Assembly (NCBI RefSeq): GCF_011386835.1 | Contig: NC_088794.1 | Coordinates: forward strand, 69,512,434-69,576,433 | DNA length: 64,000 nucleotides | Direction of reading: 5' to 3' | Source of the DNA: Chrysemys picta bellii | Lineage: Eukaryota > Chordata > Testudines > Emydidae | Part shown: positions 24,107-33,375 of the stretch, piece after piece | Position numbering within the stretch: the first letter of the stretch is position 1 | How the letters are laid out: every line of letters starts with the position of its first letter | Position numbers and translations under genes: made by a program | Notes under the pieces: model-generated | Seen by the model: only the letters and a program-made list of their open reading frames with translations | Databases searched by the model: none | Told to the model about the DNA's origin: nothing

Positions 24107-25204
24107 TCATAGAATCATAGAAGTGTAGGACTGGAAGGGACCTCGAGAGGTCATCTAGCCCAATCCCCTGCACTCAAAGCAGTACTATGTAATAACTAGA
24201 TCATTCCTGGCAGGTTTTATTTCTAACCTGTTCTTAAAAACTTCCCATGACACAGATACCACAATCTCCCTAGGCAACTTGTTCCAGTGCTTAACTACCT
24301 TGACAGTTAAGAAGTTTTTCCTAATGTCCTATCTAAACCTCCCTTGCTGCAATTTAAGCCCCTTGTTTCTTGTCCTATCCTCAGAGGTTAATGAGAACAA
24401 TGTTTCACCTTCCTCCTTTATGTACTTAAAAACTGTTATGTCCCCCTTCAGTCTTCTCTTCTCCAGACTAAACAAACCCAGTTTTTTCAATCTTTCCTCA
24501 GTCATATTTTCTAGACCTTTAATCATTTTTGTTGTTCTTCTCTGGACTTTCTCCAATTTGTCCACATCTTTCCTGAAATGTGGCTCCCAGAACTGGACAT
24601 AATACTCCAGCTGAGATCTTATCACTGCAGAGTAGAGGGGAAGAATTACTTTCTGTGTCTTGCTTACAACACTGCTGCTAATACACCCGAGAATGATGTT
24701 TGCATTTTCTGCAATAGTGTTAAACTGTTGACTCATATTTAGCATGTGATCCACTATAATCCCCATATCCTTTTCCACAGTACTCCTTCCTAGGCAGTCA
24801 TTTCCCATTTTGTATGTGTGCAATTGATTGTTCCTTCCTAAATGGAGTATTTGGCATTTGTCCTTATTGAATTTCATCCCATTTACTTCAGACCGTTTCT
24901 CTAGTTTGTTCAGATCATTTTGAATTTTAATCCTATCCTCCAAAGCACGTGCAAATCCTCCCATCTTAGTATCATCTGAGAACTTTATAAGTGTACTCTG
25001 TATGCCACTTTCTAAATCACTGATGAAGATATTGAACAGAACCGGACCCAGGACCAATCCCTGCAGGACTCCACTAGATATGCCCTTCCAGCTTGACTGT
25101 GAACCACTGATAAATACTCTCTAGGAATGGTTTTCCAATTAGTTATGCACCCTCCTTACAATAACTCCATCTGGGTTGTATTTCTCTAGTTTGTTTATGA
25201 GAGC
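24107..25204 (-). mobile_element. 5'-truncated CR1 LINE (RT C-terminus and 3' end)
   Basis: The 3' end is at about 24107, with the typical CATAGAATCATAGAAGTGTA tail in reverse. A 242-codon minus-strand frame (24329-25057) encodes the reverse-transcriptase second half. It contains GPVLFNIFISDLESG, the catalytic box FSDD (usually FADD or YADD) at residues 26-29, LGIIVD-like MGIIVDHML, then a RRTTKMIKGLENMTEERLKK region. Length is far below a full CR1, so it is dead on arrival. It has the same orientation as GAS2. It is one of the better-preserved CR1 copies here. Confidence 0.9.
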
Positions 25205-25985
25205 AACTTATAACCAACTGAAGAACAGAGGCTAGAATGGAAGTTATAACTTATCCTCACAGTGCTTACTATCACAACTACTAGAATACGGTTGCCCCTT
25301 TTGGGCCTGAAGGGTTAGCTAACAGTTGAAACCTTGCCAAGATTTTTCAGTTAGGAGGAGAAACAGATTATATGATTCAAGTACTTCTTTGACTGAGCTT
25401 GTTTATTTACAACAAAGAATATAAACAGAGTAGAAACAGGAGGCATTTTTCTGACTCACAAATTCCAAGTCTCTTTCTCCAGCGACTCCTGTGCCCCATA
25501 GAAATCTGTCTTTGCTCCCGCTTAGGGCCATGCTCACCACTTCTCTCACTATCTGCCTATCACACCCACGGACACACACAGCTCCAGCCAGGCAATACCC
25601 CAGATCTCACATTTGCAATCAGTTCCCAGGAAAACCCCTCGGCTCACATGGCTTAGCTCTGATTGGCTTTATCACACAATGCTTTGCCCTAGGAGGCAAA
25701 TTCTTATATTTTAGCTATCAATTCACAAAGGGACATTTAATTGCTCCTTCCATTTAGCCTGAATGAAAAGTCACCCATCGACTTTAACGAGGTCTGAAAT
25801 TGATGTCAAGATCAAAGAAACAATTGACGGCAGCCATTAACCTCTTTCATTGTAACAACAAGAATACTGAACCAGACAAAGACATAATTCAAATAAATGT
25901 CCATTTTTATGTTTCAATATTCAAATGTTTCAAGGACGAACAGTTACCAGGTGAAGAACAATGTTTACCTAGCTAGTTGCTTGAT
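25205..25985. other. Unassigned stretch, possibly LTR-derived
   Basis: About 25280-25700 has a mixed promoter-like composition with no motif I can anchor. The two overlapping frames at 25399-25757 are not recognisable proteins. Confidence 0.3.
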
Positions 25986-25987
25986 AA

Positions 25988-28538
25988 ATAACATTGCTCT
26001 ACAGCCAAAATGCTTCTGAAATAAATGTAGTCAAACTTTACTAATTCTGGGTCACTGAGAACGAAAATGATGCTTAAAATTGTTGATTGGCTCTAGTTTT
26101 CAAGATATGCTATTGGGTCAGTATATACGACCCTTGACTTGGGAATAGCAGAGGATAAGTGAGTTATAAAGGGAAGGGACCTCAATTTAAACCAGAAATG
26201 ACTAAAATACATCTTTGACTGGATCTATGAATAAATCTATGACTGGGTTTGGACAGTACTTGCTTTTTAGACAAAACAATGAATGATGCAATCTGAAGCT
26301 GGTATTGCGTCATACATGATATGAATCGCATCATGTTATTCCTAGAAGTCATGGATGATGCAATCATAACGAAGCTTACATCACTCTGCTGAACAAATTG
26401 CCCTATATCAGCTCTAGAAATCATACAGTGTCGTGCTCTCTTATTTGTCAGTGTTTGATTTTGCAAAGGGACACATTTCTGTTTAGCCAAAGTGAGCAGA
26501 GATGCCTCGTACTTGTGTGAATAGTGCAGATAACTTCTGCTATGTTTGTGGTGAAGTGACTTTTGCATCACAAAAGCACAGTATAACCACTATGGTTAAG
26601 AAAGTCTATCACCTTTATTTTGGCTGCAAAATTGGAGATCAGGACAAGAGGTAAGCCCCACACATGTGCTGCAACACTTGTGCAACAAATCTTCGCCAGT
26701 GGTTGAACAGGAAAAGGAAATCTATGCCTTTTGCAGTGCCAATGATTTGGAGAGAGCTAACAGATCATACCAGCAATTGTTACTTCTGCATGGTGCCTCC
26801 AGTTGGGAAAGGTGTGTCAAAGAAGAAAAAGTGGACTGTGCATTATCCAAACATTCCATCAGCTATACGCCCAGTACCCCACGGAGAAGGACTGCCGGTT
26901 CCTGATGCACCAGAATCATTCTCACTTGAGTCAGACGAGGAAGAGGAAGGGGATGAAACTTCTGGTCCTGAACCATCAATGTCACAGGACCCACATTTTC
27001 TCCCATCCTCCTCCTCTGAACCACACCTCATAACACAAGGTGAACTGAATGACTTTGTCAGGGATTTGGAACTACCCAAGAGTAAGGCAGAGCTGTTGGA
27101 CTCCAGACTACAGCAATGGAATCTCCTGGCAGGTGATGTTAGGGTTTCCATGTTTCGTGACCATCAAAAGGATCTTGTCCCATTCTTCTTCATGGAAAGT
27201 GATCTTGTAGCCTGCAACAACATCGATGGTGTGATGGCTGCCCTCAACACGATCCAGATGAGTGGAGACTGTTCATTGATTCATCGAAGACGAGTCTTAA
27301 AGCTGTTTTACTGCATAATGGCAATGTTTTGCCATCAATTCCAGTTGGTCATGCAGTCCATATGAAGGAAACCTATGACAACATGAAACAACTTTTGAGG
27401 TGCGTAAACTATGACCAACATCAGTGACAGCTTTGTGGCGATTTGAAGGTTGCTGCTCTCTTGCTTGGTCTGCAGACTGGATACACAAAGTACTGCTGTT
27501 TTCTCTGCGAATGGGATAGTCGTGCAAGAGATTCCCACTACATCAAGAAAGATTGGCCACTCCAACAGTCATTGGAACCTGGGAGGAAAAGTGTTCAGCA
27601 TCCACCACTTGTTGAATCAAGGAAGATTTTGTTACCACCCTTACACATCAAGCTGGGTCTGATGAAGAACTTTGTCAAGGCCATTGACAAAACACAAGCA
27701 GCTTTCAAGTACCTCCATGGAAAATTTCCAAGCTTAAGTGAAGCTAAGATAAAGGAAGGTGTCTTTGTTGGTCCTCAGATTTGTGAACTTCTTCGAGATG
27801 ATGCATTTGACCATGCACTGCGTGGCAAGGAAAAGACGGCATGGAAAGCCTTCCAGTTAGTGGCAATAAATTTTCTCGGAAACAACAAGGCAGACAACTA
27901 CAGGTTGTTGGTGGAAAACCTCCTCAAGGCATACAAAAGCCTTGGTTGCAACATGTCACTAAAGATACATTTTTTGCACTCTCATCTAGATTTTTTTCCA
28001 CTGAACTGCGGAGCAGTGAGTGACGAGCACGGTGAGCGATTTCACCAGGACATTGAAACAATGGAGAAATGCTATCAGGGCAAATGGAGCCCATCAATGC
28101 TTGCAGACTATTGCTGGACAGTGACAAGAGATGCTCCATTTAATGAATACAAGAGACAAGCCAAGAAGCACCGAGTAGACACTGAATAGGACTAAACTAT
28201 ATACATAATAGTTTTTTGCCTTTTGTTTCATAATACATTTTATTTATATAATCCTTTTGCTGATTTTTAAAGTGTTACATAAACAGGACAGGTGAAATAT
28301 TATCATGTAAAGCAACCATAAACACATGAAAAGACCTAGGTTTACAATTTATGATTAAAACTCTACTATCTACACAATATACATAGACATAAAATGTAAA
28401 AACTTAAGTATCTTAGAAACAGTAGCCAATCAGTTGTTTTAATTGTCAGATTTGAATTCAGCACATCAAAATACATAATAAATAGCACATTTTATCTCTG
28501 AAGCAGACGACTTCTCAAAAATTGTAGACCAGTGTAAT
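25988..28538 (+). mobile_element. Decayed DNA transposon with long imperfect TIRs, superfamily unassigned
   Basis: The reverse complement of about 25988-26107 aligns with 28409-28538. Anchors at constant spacing are TGATTGGCT (26084-26092) against AGCCAATCA (28424-28432), and TGCTTCTGAAATAAATGT (from 26011) against ACATTTTATCTCTGAAGCA (ending at 28505). Further out, TGTAGAGCAATGTTAT pairs with TGTAGACCAGTGTAAT after a 10-base offset. The outermost ends and target duplication were not found. Between the repeats lies one broken transposase-like gene (26502-28189). The element is at least 2.55 kb, opposite in orientation to GAS2. Confidence 0.75.
26502..28189 (+). pseudogene. Transposase-like pseudogene of unassigned family
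   Basis: The frame starts at ATG 26502 and encodes a Cys-rich N-terminus: CYVCGE at residues 13-18, and CCNTCA after the first stop. It then has an acidic Ser-rich stretch (about 26905-27030) and a long C-terminal domain. It contains YTKYCCFLCEWDSRARD, LPPLHIKLGLMKNFVKAI and DEHGERFHQDIETMEKCYQG. Defects: an in-frame TAA at about 26652, a frameshift near 27260-27290 (the downstream sequence FIDSSKTSLKAVLLHNG is in the +1 frame), and a TGA at about 27427 where related proteins probably have Trp. I remember similar proteins annotated as uncharacterised in arthropod and vertebrate genomes. Asp in FIDSSK, Asp in GDLKV and Glu in HGERFH are possible DDE residues, but this is inference. Confidence 0.7.
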
Positions 28539-28787
28539 GTAAATGCGTACCTCTTATAAGAAAGTCTTTCTGACCTTGTTGATGGCTGCATGCATTACTC
28601 AGAAGGAGCCAGTTAATTGTAACTACTTATTTGGAAGGGAAAATAGTCTGGAGAACCACCTTTCCAGTTGAACTAGAGGCCAAAAGTTAACATACTAACA
28701 AGTGTAATTTGTCAATAATTGTATTTTAAATATGTGTGTGTGCTCATGCGTGCATACATACATACATATCTATATAAATATTCTTAC
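28190..28787. other. Intron, transposon tail and exon-flanking sequence
   Basis: 28190-28538 is the 3' non-coding part and right TIR of the transposon above. 28539-28787 is unassigned GAS2 intron leading to the donor at 28787, with a short TACA/CATA-rich run near 28750-28770. Confidence 0.45.
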
Positions 28788-28949
28788 CCAGTAGGTTTGT
28801 GAGCCACAGCGCTAGATCCTCTTTCATCGGTAATAAGTTGGCCTCATGTCTGCTGGCCAGCCACTGGCTGTATTGATGCATATCAGAAAGGCCAGGTCCT
28901 CGTGCCTTTGGGCTCAGAGCACTGCACATTGTTTATCCACTTGTAGTAC
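28788..28949 (-). CDS. GAS2: GAS2 first coding exon (N-terminus), with about 20 nt of 5'UTR
   Basis: GAS2 is a cytoskeletal linker: its calponin-homology (CH) domain and C-terminal GAR domain bind actin and microtubules, and it is a caspase substrate in apoptosis. The minus-strand frame starts at the ATG complementary to 28927-28929 and encodes 47 full codons plus one base. The peptide begins [20 protein letters not shown] and continues with [20 protein letters not shown] and LWLTNLLG, which I recognise as the conserved GAS2 N-terminus. The donor reads CTGG|GTAAGA (intron starts at 28787). The acceptor upstream of the ATG reads AAAACAG|GTACTAC (exon starts at 28949). The last base G pairs with GT at the start of the exon at 11280, so the intron is phase 1 and splits a Gly codon. 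Open reading beyond 28788 runs into the intron and is not coding. Identification rests on family knowledge and matching splice phase; confidence is high. Confidence 0.95.
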
Positions 28950-29860
28950 CTGTTTTTTAAAAAAAGTACCTCATTATACTATATAAGGCCGGAAGCTTTT
29001 TTTTTTTTTAGTTTATTGACAGTGCTTGAAACGAACTATGATCTTGGGATGCAAGATGTCAGACAAACCTATGTAGGTCTAACACATGGAAACAACATAC
29101 ACTATGAAAGTCTTGTTTTGCTAATGGAGCATTTTGCTGGTGATTTAATCATATAGATAATGTCTGTTTTATTTGTACTCACCCAGGTACACATGTTCCC
29201 AACAATCCACTACTCTGCAAAGAATAATTAAAACCAAATCAAAATAAACATTTTGAGATAGAAACCTAACAATTCATTAGGACCTGATCCAATGTCCATT
29301 GAAACCCATGGAAAGCTTCAGTAGGCTTTGGATTAGGCCCTAGAACAGCATATGAGTAAGGGAGTTCTGCAACTACAACAAACCATTAGCATTACTAAAT
29401 AGATACCCATTCCACCAAATGAAATCAGTCGGTTCCACAGCTTCATTGTCATAAAAAATACAAATAACCCTTTGTACAACAAATATTATTTAATTTACTG
29501 TATTATTCTACAAAAAAAATATACAAAGCCTGGCAGTCCTGGAGGATGGAGTTTATCCACAAAACAGATACAGTAGCAGTGCAAGCTTCCGATTTCACCG
29601 TCCCTACACAAATGCTAATGGGCCTCAGTTCTAAACTATGGAAACCACCTCTAGAGGTGAGAGAGTACTTCATTTTCCCATGCAATATTTTATTCCCAAT
29701 TTAATTTTTAAAATCATTTCCACAGCCAGAGGTGTAAAGTGCCCACTGAATTGTAGTTCTATTAGTGAAGGTCAAATTCTGCCATCTGCTGCATGGGTGT
29801 GCTCGGGAAAGAGGGTGTCAGACTCTTCCTGTCCCTGTGAAGCATAGTAGGGTTTCAGCC
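28950..29860. other. Intronic DNA, small repeat pieces only
   Basis: Contains a T-run at about 28999-29009 and a short palindromic repeat piece, GACCTGATCCAATGTCCATT with GGCTTTGGATTAGGCCC, at 29281-29342. No gene recognised. Confidence 0.4.
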
Positions 29861-29863
29861 TAA

Positions 29864-29899
29864 GGGTATGTCTACACTACGGGATTAATCCGAATTTAT
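29864..29899 (+). repeat. Left terminal inverted repeat of the Harbinger transposon
   Basis: Thirty-six bases starting GGGTATGTCTACACTACG and ending CCGAATTTAT, paired with 34268-34303 in reverse. GTCTAC, CTACG and ATTTAT are the best-kept blocks. Confidence 0.85.
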
Positions 29900-30257
29900 A
29901 TAATTCGGATTTGAAAAACAGGTTGTATAAAGTCGAAATGTATGTGGCCACACTAAGCACATTAATTCGGTGGTGTGCGTCCAAGTACCGGGGCTAGCAT
30001 CGATTTCTGCAGCGTTGCACTGTGGGTAGCTATCCCATAGCTATCCCATAGTTCCCGCAGTCTCCCGCGCCCATTAGGATTGTGGGTTAAGATCCCAGTG
30101 CCTGATGGGACAAAAAACATCGTCGCAGGTGGTTCTGGGTACAGCCTCACCTCCTCCCTCCCTCCCTCCCTGCATGAAAGCAACGGACGGCAGACAACCA
30201 TTTTCGCGCCTTTTTTCCTGGGTGGGTGAACACTGCAGACTCCATACCACGGCAAGC

Positions 30258-31565
30258 ATGGAGCCCGCTGAGCTCAAGACAGCAGTCATGAACATTGTAA
30301 ACACCTCGCGCATTCTCGTGGAGTTTATGCTCAGCCAGGACCAGAAAAACGAGGCGAGGAGGCAGCGGCGGTGGCAGCGCAGCGACAAGCATGATGAGGA
30401 CATTGACATGGACATGGACACGGATACAGAATTCTGTGAAACCACGGGCCCCGGTGCTTTGGAGATCATGTTGTTAATGGGGCAGATTCTATCCATGGAA
30501 CGCCGATTCTGGGCAAGGGAAACAAGCACAGACTGGTGGGACCGCATAGTGTTGCAGGTCTGGGACGATTCCCAGTGGCTGCGGAATTTTCGCATGCGTA
30601 AGGGCACTTTCATGGAACTTTGTGACTTGCTGTCCCCTGCCCTGAAACGCCAGAATACCAAGATGAGAGCAGCCCTCACAGTTGAGAAGCGCGTGGCGAT
30701 AGCCCTGTGGAAGCTTGCAACGCCAGACAGCTACCGGTCAGTCGGGAATCAATTTGGAGTGGGCAAATCTACTGTGGGGGCTGCTGTGATGCAAGTAGCC
30801 AAAGCAATCACTCAGGTGCTGCTACGAAAGTTTGTGACTCTGGGAAATGTGCAGGCTATAGTGGATGTTTTTGCTGCAATGGGATTCCCTAACTGTGGTG
30901 GGGCGATAGACGGAACCCATATCCCTATCTTGGCACCGGAGCACCAAGCCACCGAGTACATAAACCGCAAGGGGTACTTTTCAATGGTGCTGCAAGCACT
31001 TGTGGATCACAAGGGACGTTTCACCAACATCAACGCGGGCTGGGCGGGAAGGGTTCATGACGCTCGCGTCTTCAGGAACACTACTCTGTTTAAAGGGCTG
31101 CAGCAAGGGACTTACTTTCCGGACCAGAAAATAACCGTTGGGGATGTTGAAATGCCAATAGTTATTCTTGGGGACCCAGCCTACCCCTTAATGCCATGGC
31201 TCATGAAGCCGTACACAGGCAGCCTGGACAGGAGTCAGGAGCTGTTTAACTACAGGCTAAGCAAGTGCAGAATGGTGGTAGAATGTGCATTTGGCCATTT
31301 AAAAGGTCGCTGGCGATCATTATTGACTCGCTCTGACCTCAGCCAAAGAAATCTCCCCATTGTTATTTCTGCTTGCTGTGTGCTCCACAATCTCTGTGAA
31401 AGTAAGGGGGAGAACTTTATGGCGGGGTGGGAGGCTGAGGCAAATCGCCTGGCTGCTGATTACGCGCAGCCAGACACCAGGGCGATTAGAAGAGCACACC
31501 AGGAAGCGCTGTGCATCAGAGAAGCTTTAAAAACCAGTTTCATGACTGGCCAGGCTACAGTGTGA
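30258..31565 (+). CDS. PIF/Harbinger transposase (HARBI1-like, DDE_Tnp_4 fold)
   Basis: The protein cuts and re-inserts the transposon, acting with the Myb/SANT-like partner that recruits it to DNA and the nucleus. The open frame extends back to an ATG at 30105 (486 residues), but the ATG at 30258 (residue 52 of that frame; protein begins MEPAELKTAV) is the likelier start, giving 435 residues, because the extension is Pro-rich and unlike a domain. Residue numbers are for the 435-residue form. A helix-turn-helix-like region, SYRSVGNQFGVGKSTVGAAV, precedes the catalytic core. The catalytic triad is visible: D218 in GGAIDGTHIPI, D306 in ILGDPAYPLM and E342 in VVECAFGHLKGRW. The second D and the E are separated by 35 residues, as expected for this family. 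No stops or shifts. An AATAAA at 31667-31672 follows. Confidence 0.93.
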   Translation: MEPAELKTAVMNIVNTSRILVEFMLSQDQKNEARRQRRWQRSDKHDEDIDMDMDTDTEFCETTGPGALEIMLLMGQILSMERRFWARETSTDWWDRIVLQVWDDSQWLRNFRMRKGTFMELCDLLSPALKRQNTKMRAALTVEKRVAIALWKLATPDSYRSVGNQFGVGKSTVGAAVMQVAKAITQVLLRKFVTLGNVQAIVDVFAAMGFPNCGGAIDGTHIPILAPEHQATEYINRKGYFSMVLQALVDHKGRFTNINAGWAGRVHDARVFRNTTLFKGLQQGTYFPDQKITVGDVEMPIVILGDPAYPLMPWLMKPYTGSLDRSQELFNYRLSKCRMVVECAFGHLKGRWRSLLTRSDLSQRNLPIVISACCVLHNLCESKGENFMAGWEAEANRLAADYAQPDTRAIRRAHQEALCIREALKTSFMTGQATV

Positions 31566-31659
31566 AATATCTGTTTGTTTCTCCTTCATGAAAACCCGCC
31601 CCCTTTATTGACTGATTTTCTGTAAGGAACCCACCCTCCCCCTTCCCCCAGCTTTCTTT

Positions 31660-31710
31660 CAAACCAAATAAAGTCACTATCATTTAAAAATCATTTATTC
31701 TTTATTAATA
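31660..31710. terminator. Facing polyadenylation signals of the two Harbinger genes
   Basis: AATAAA on the plus strand at 31667-31672, and TTTATT (AATAAA on the minus strand) at 31694-31699 and 31701-31706. The two genes converge here and their signals lie within 40 bases of each other. Confidence 0.65.
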
Positions 31711-31820
31711 GATTAGAAAAAGAGGGAGGGAACCCGGGTGGTATTTGGGAGGAGGATTGCTGGGAAGGAAAAAGCCACAAAGAAAAGGTTAAAAAAATGA
31801 CAGCCTTTTGCATGGGCTGT

Positions 31821-32308
31821 CTACTGGGGTGGAATGGGAAGGTGTACGGAGCCTCCCCCCCCCCCCCGCGTTCTTACACGTCTGGGTGAGGAGGATACAG
31901 AACATGGGGAGGGGGGAGGGTGGAACAGGGGCTGAAGCGGCAGTCTGTTTTCCAGCAGCCGTTCCTGAAGCTCCACCAGACGCCGGAGCATGTCTGTTTG
32001 CTCATGCAGCAGCCCCAGCGTTGCATCCTGCCTCCTCTGGTCTTCCTGCCACCACCTCTCATCTCGAGCATCTCTCCTCTCCTCACGTTGGTCCCTCCTC
32101 TCCTCACGTTGGTCCCTCATGTCCTCACGTTCACTGGCTTCTTTCCTATACTTTGAAACTGTTTCCTTCCACTCATTCAGATGAGCTCTGTCACTGCGGC
32201 TGGATTCCATAATTTCAGAAAACATCTCGTCTCGCGTTCTCTTCTTACGACGCCTTATCTGTGATAACCTTCGGGATGGAGGAGGGAGGCTTGAGGAATT
32301 TGCAGCTG
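31821..32308 (-). CDS. Harbinger Myb/SANT-like protein, exon 2
   Basis: The acceptor CCCCTCCCTACAG|CAGCTG is preceded by a pyrimidine tract on the minus strand. CA at the exon start completes an Ala codon begun by the last G of exon 1, so the join is in frame (phase 1). The two exons total 1068 nt, or 355 residues plus stop. This half is highly charged: RRLSQIRRRKKRTRDE (a likely nuclear localisation signal), then an Arg/Glu-rich helix with repeated REERRDQ/REERRDA units from 21-base DNA repeats, then an LHEQTDMLRRLVELQERLLE leucine-rich coiled coil that could mediate dimerisation or transposase contact. A Gly-run lies near the C-terminus. Minus-strand AATAAA hexamers lie at 31694-31706. Confidence 0.8.
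32077..32130. repeat. 21-base tandem repeat inside the SANT-like exon 2
   Basis: TCCTCTCCTCACGTTGGTCCC occurs twice in succession, then a third partial, changed copy. It encodes the repeated Arg/Glu-rich heptads on the minus strand. Confidence 0.8.
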
Positions 32309-32641
32309 CTGTAGGGAGGGGAAAAAAGAGAGAATTGTTTAAAAAGCTATATTTTGCAGAACAATGCTTATACTCTTTCATGGTGACCAACACTATTCAC
32401 ATTACATAGCACATGTGATTTCTGTGCAAGGTCGCATTTTGCCTCTTAATGCTGAGTGCCTGTGGCTTTGCTGCTAGAGATCACAGGTCTGGGCAACAGA
32501 ATTCGGCTTGCATGCAGCCATGGTAAGCCATTGTCTTACAGCTTCTGCGCCCTCCTTTCCCACATACCAAGCATAGCCTGTAGAGTGCTGCGGTTTTTCT
32601 GTTAACATTCAGCAGCAGCAGAAAACAAACTAACCACCTCC

Positions 32642-32835
32642 CCCTCTCGCCATGAATTCTCTGGGATGATCGCTGTACCCCTCCCCCCCACCGCGTGGCT
32701 GGTAACAGGGAAGATCCCTGCAGGCACCAAACTAACCCTCCCCCCCGCCGCCGCCCCCCTCCCGCCATGAATTCTCTGGGATGATCACGGTACCCCTCCC
32801 CACACCGCGTGGCTGGTAACAGGGAAGATCCCTGC
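32642..32835. repeat. Tandem duplication, about 115-base period
   Basis: Two copies beginning CATGAATTCTCTGGGATGAT (32651 and 32766) and ending ACAGGGAAGATCCCTGC (32721 and 32835). They share GTACCCCTCCCC and ACCGCGTGGCTGGTA. They differ at a few bases and in the C-run length. Confidence 0.85.
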
Positions 32836-32908
32836 TAGCCAAACGTGAAAAACTCAGGGCCAATTTCCCATCTGCGCTTGGCTAACTGCAGGGAAGGATT
32901 TATTTTCA

Positions 32909-33275
32909 GCCACAGGCAAACAGCCCAGTAGGAACGGCCACCTCTGTCCCCTTAATTAAGTTCCCGTATTTTAACCAGGTTACCAGGAGTGATATCACTC
33001 TCCTGAGGATTACACAACAAGATAAAGAACGGATGTTGCTTGAATGCCAGCAAACACCGGGACCATACGCTGCCAGGCTTTGTCAGGCAATGATACCAGA
33101 TTACTTGCTGCAAGCATGGCGTGGTCAAGTGTCCTACCATGGAGGAGGGAATAAGGATGCACTGCCCAGAAACCTTGTGGCAAGGCTTTTGGAGTACCTC
33201 CAGGAGAGCTTCATGGAGATGTCCCTGGAGGATTTCCGCTCCATCCCCAGACACGTTAACAGACTTTTCCAGTAG
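32909..33275 (+). CDS. Possible third Harbinger gene or exon, unknown function
   Basis: The plus-strand frame is open from before 32909 to a TAG at 33273-33275. A splice-acceptor-like TTTATTTTCAG ends at 32908. The in-frame ATG at 33033 gives 80 residues; read from the acceptor the segment is about 121 codons. The composition is protein-like: DKERMLLECQQTP, YAARLCQAMIPDYLLQAW, RNLVARLLEYLQESFMEMSL and EDFRSIPRHVNRLFQ look like amphipathic helices. An ATTAAA hexamer lies at 33322. I know no domain for it. It overlaps the intron of the minus-strand SANT-like gene. It could instead be captured host sequence or a chance frame. Confidence 0.45.
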
Positions 33276-33375
33276 CTGAACTGACCGCGAATGCATCCCA
33301 AGTCCTCAGGGCAAAGTAATCATTAAAAACCGTTTGCTTTTAAAACAAGTTTTATATTTTAAAAGGTAAACTCAC

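Larger units (their letters stand above)
11281..28787 (-). other. GAS2: GAS2 intron between coding exons 1 and 2
   Basis: This 17.5 kb intron is bounded by GTAAGA (28787 side) and TTTCAG (11281 side) on the minus strand. It holds CR1 fragments, Harbinger-like and Tigger-like MITEs, the hAT palindrome and the unassigned transposon at about 26-28.5 kb. None of these disturbs the exon boundaries. Confidence 0.9.
32309..33375 (-). other. Intron of the Harbinger Myb/SANT-like gene
   Basis: 1067 bases bounded by GTGAGT and CTACAG on the minus strand. It contains a tandem duplication (32651-32835) and, on the opposite strand, the protein-like open frame at 32909-33275. Confidence 0.75.

Noticed and set aside
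24279..24602. 107-codon plus-strand frame
   Set aside because: Antisense of the CR1 reverse-transcriptase frame.
26182..26571. 129-codon minus-strand frame
   Set aside because: Lies in the 5' part of the unassigned transposon on the wrong strand and overlaps the real pseudogene start.
30105..30257. Upstream start of the transposase at 30105
   Set aside because: The extension is Pro-rich and without a domain. The ATG at 30258 begins a helical segment typical of these proteins. It cannot be fully excluded.
30074..30679. 201-codon minus-strand frame
   Set aside because: Shadow of the Harbinger transposase, which carries the catalytic triad on the plus strand.
32952..33296. 114-codon minus-strand frame
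   Set aside because: Opposite strand of the plus-strand frame at 32909-33275, which has the better protein character and acceptor site.
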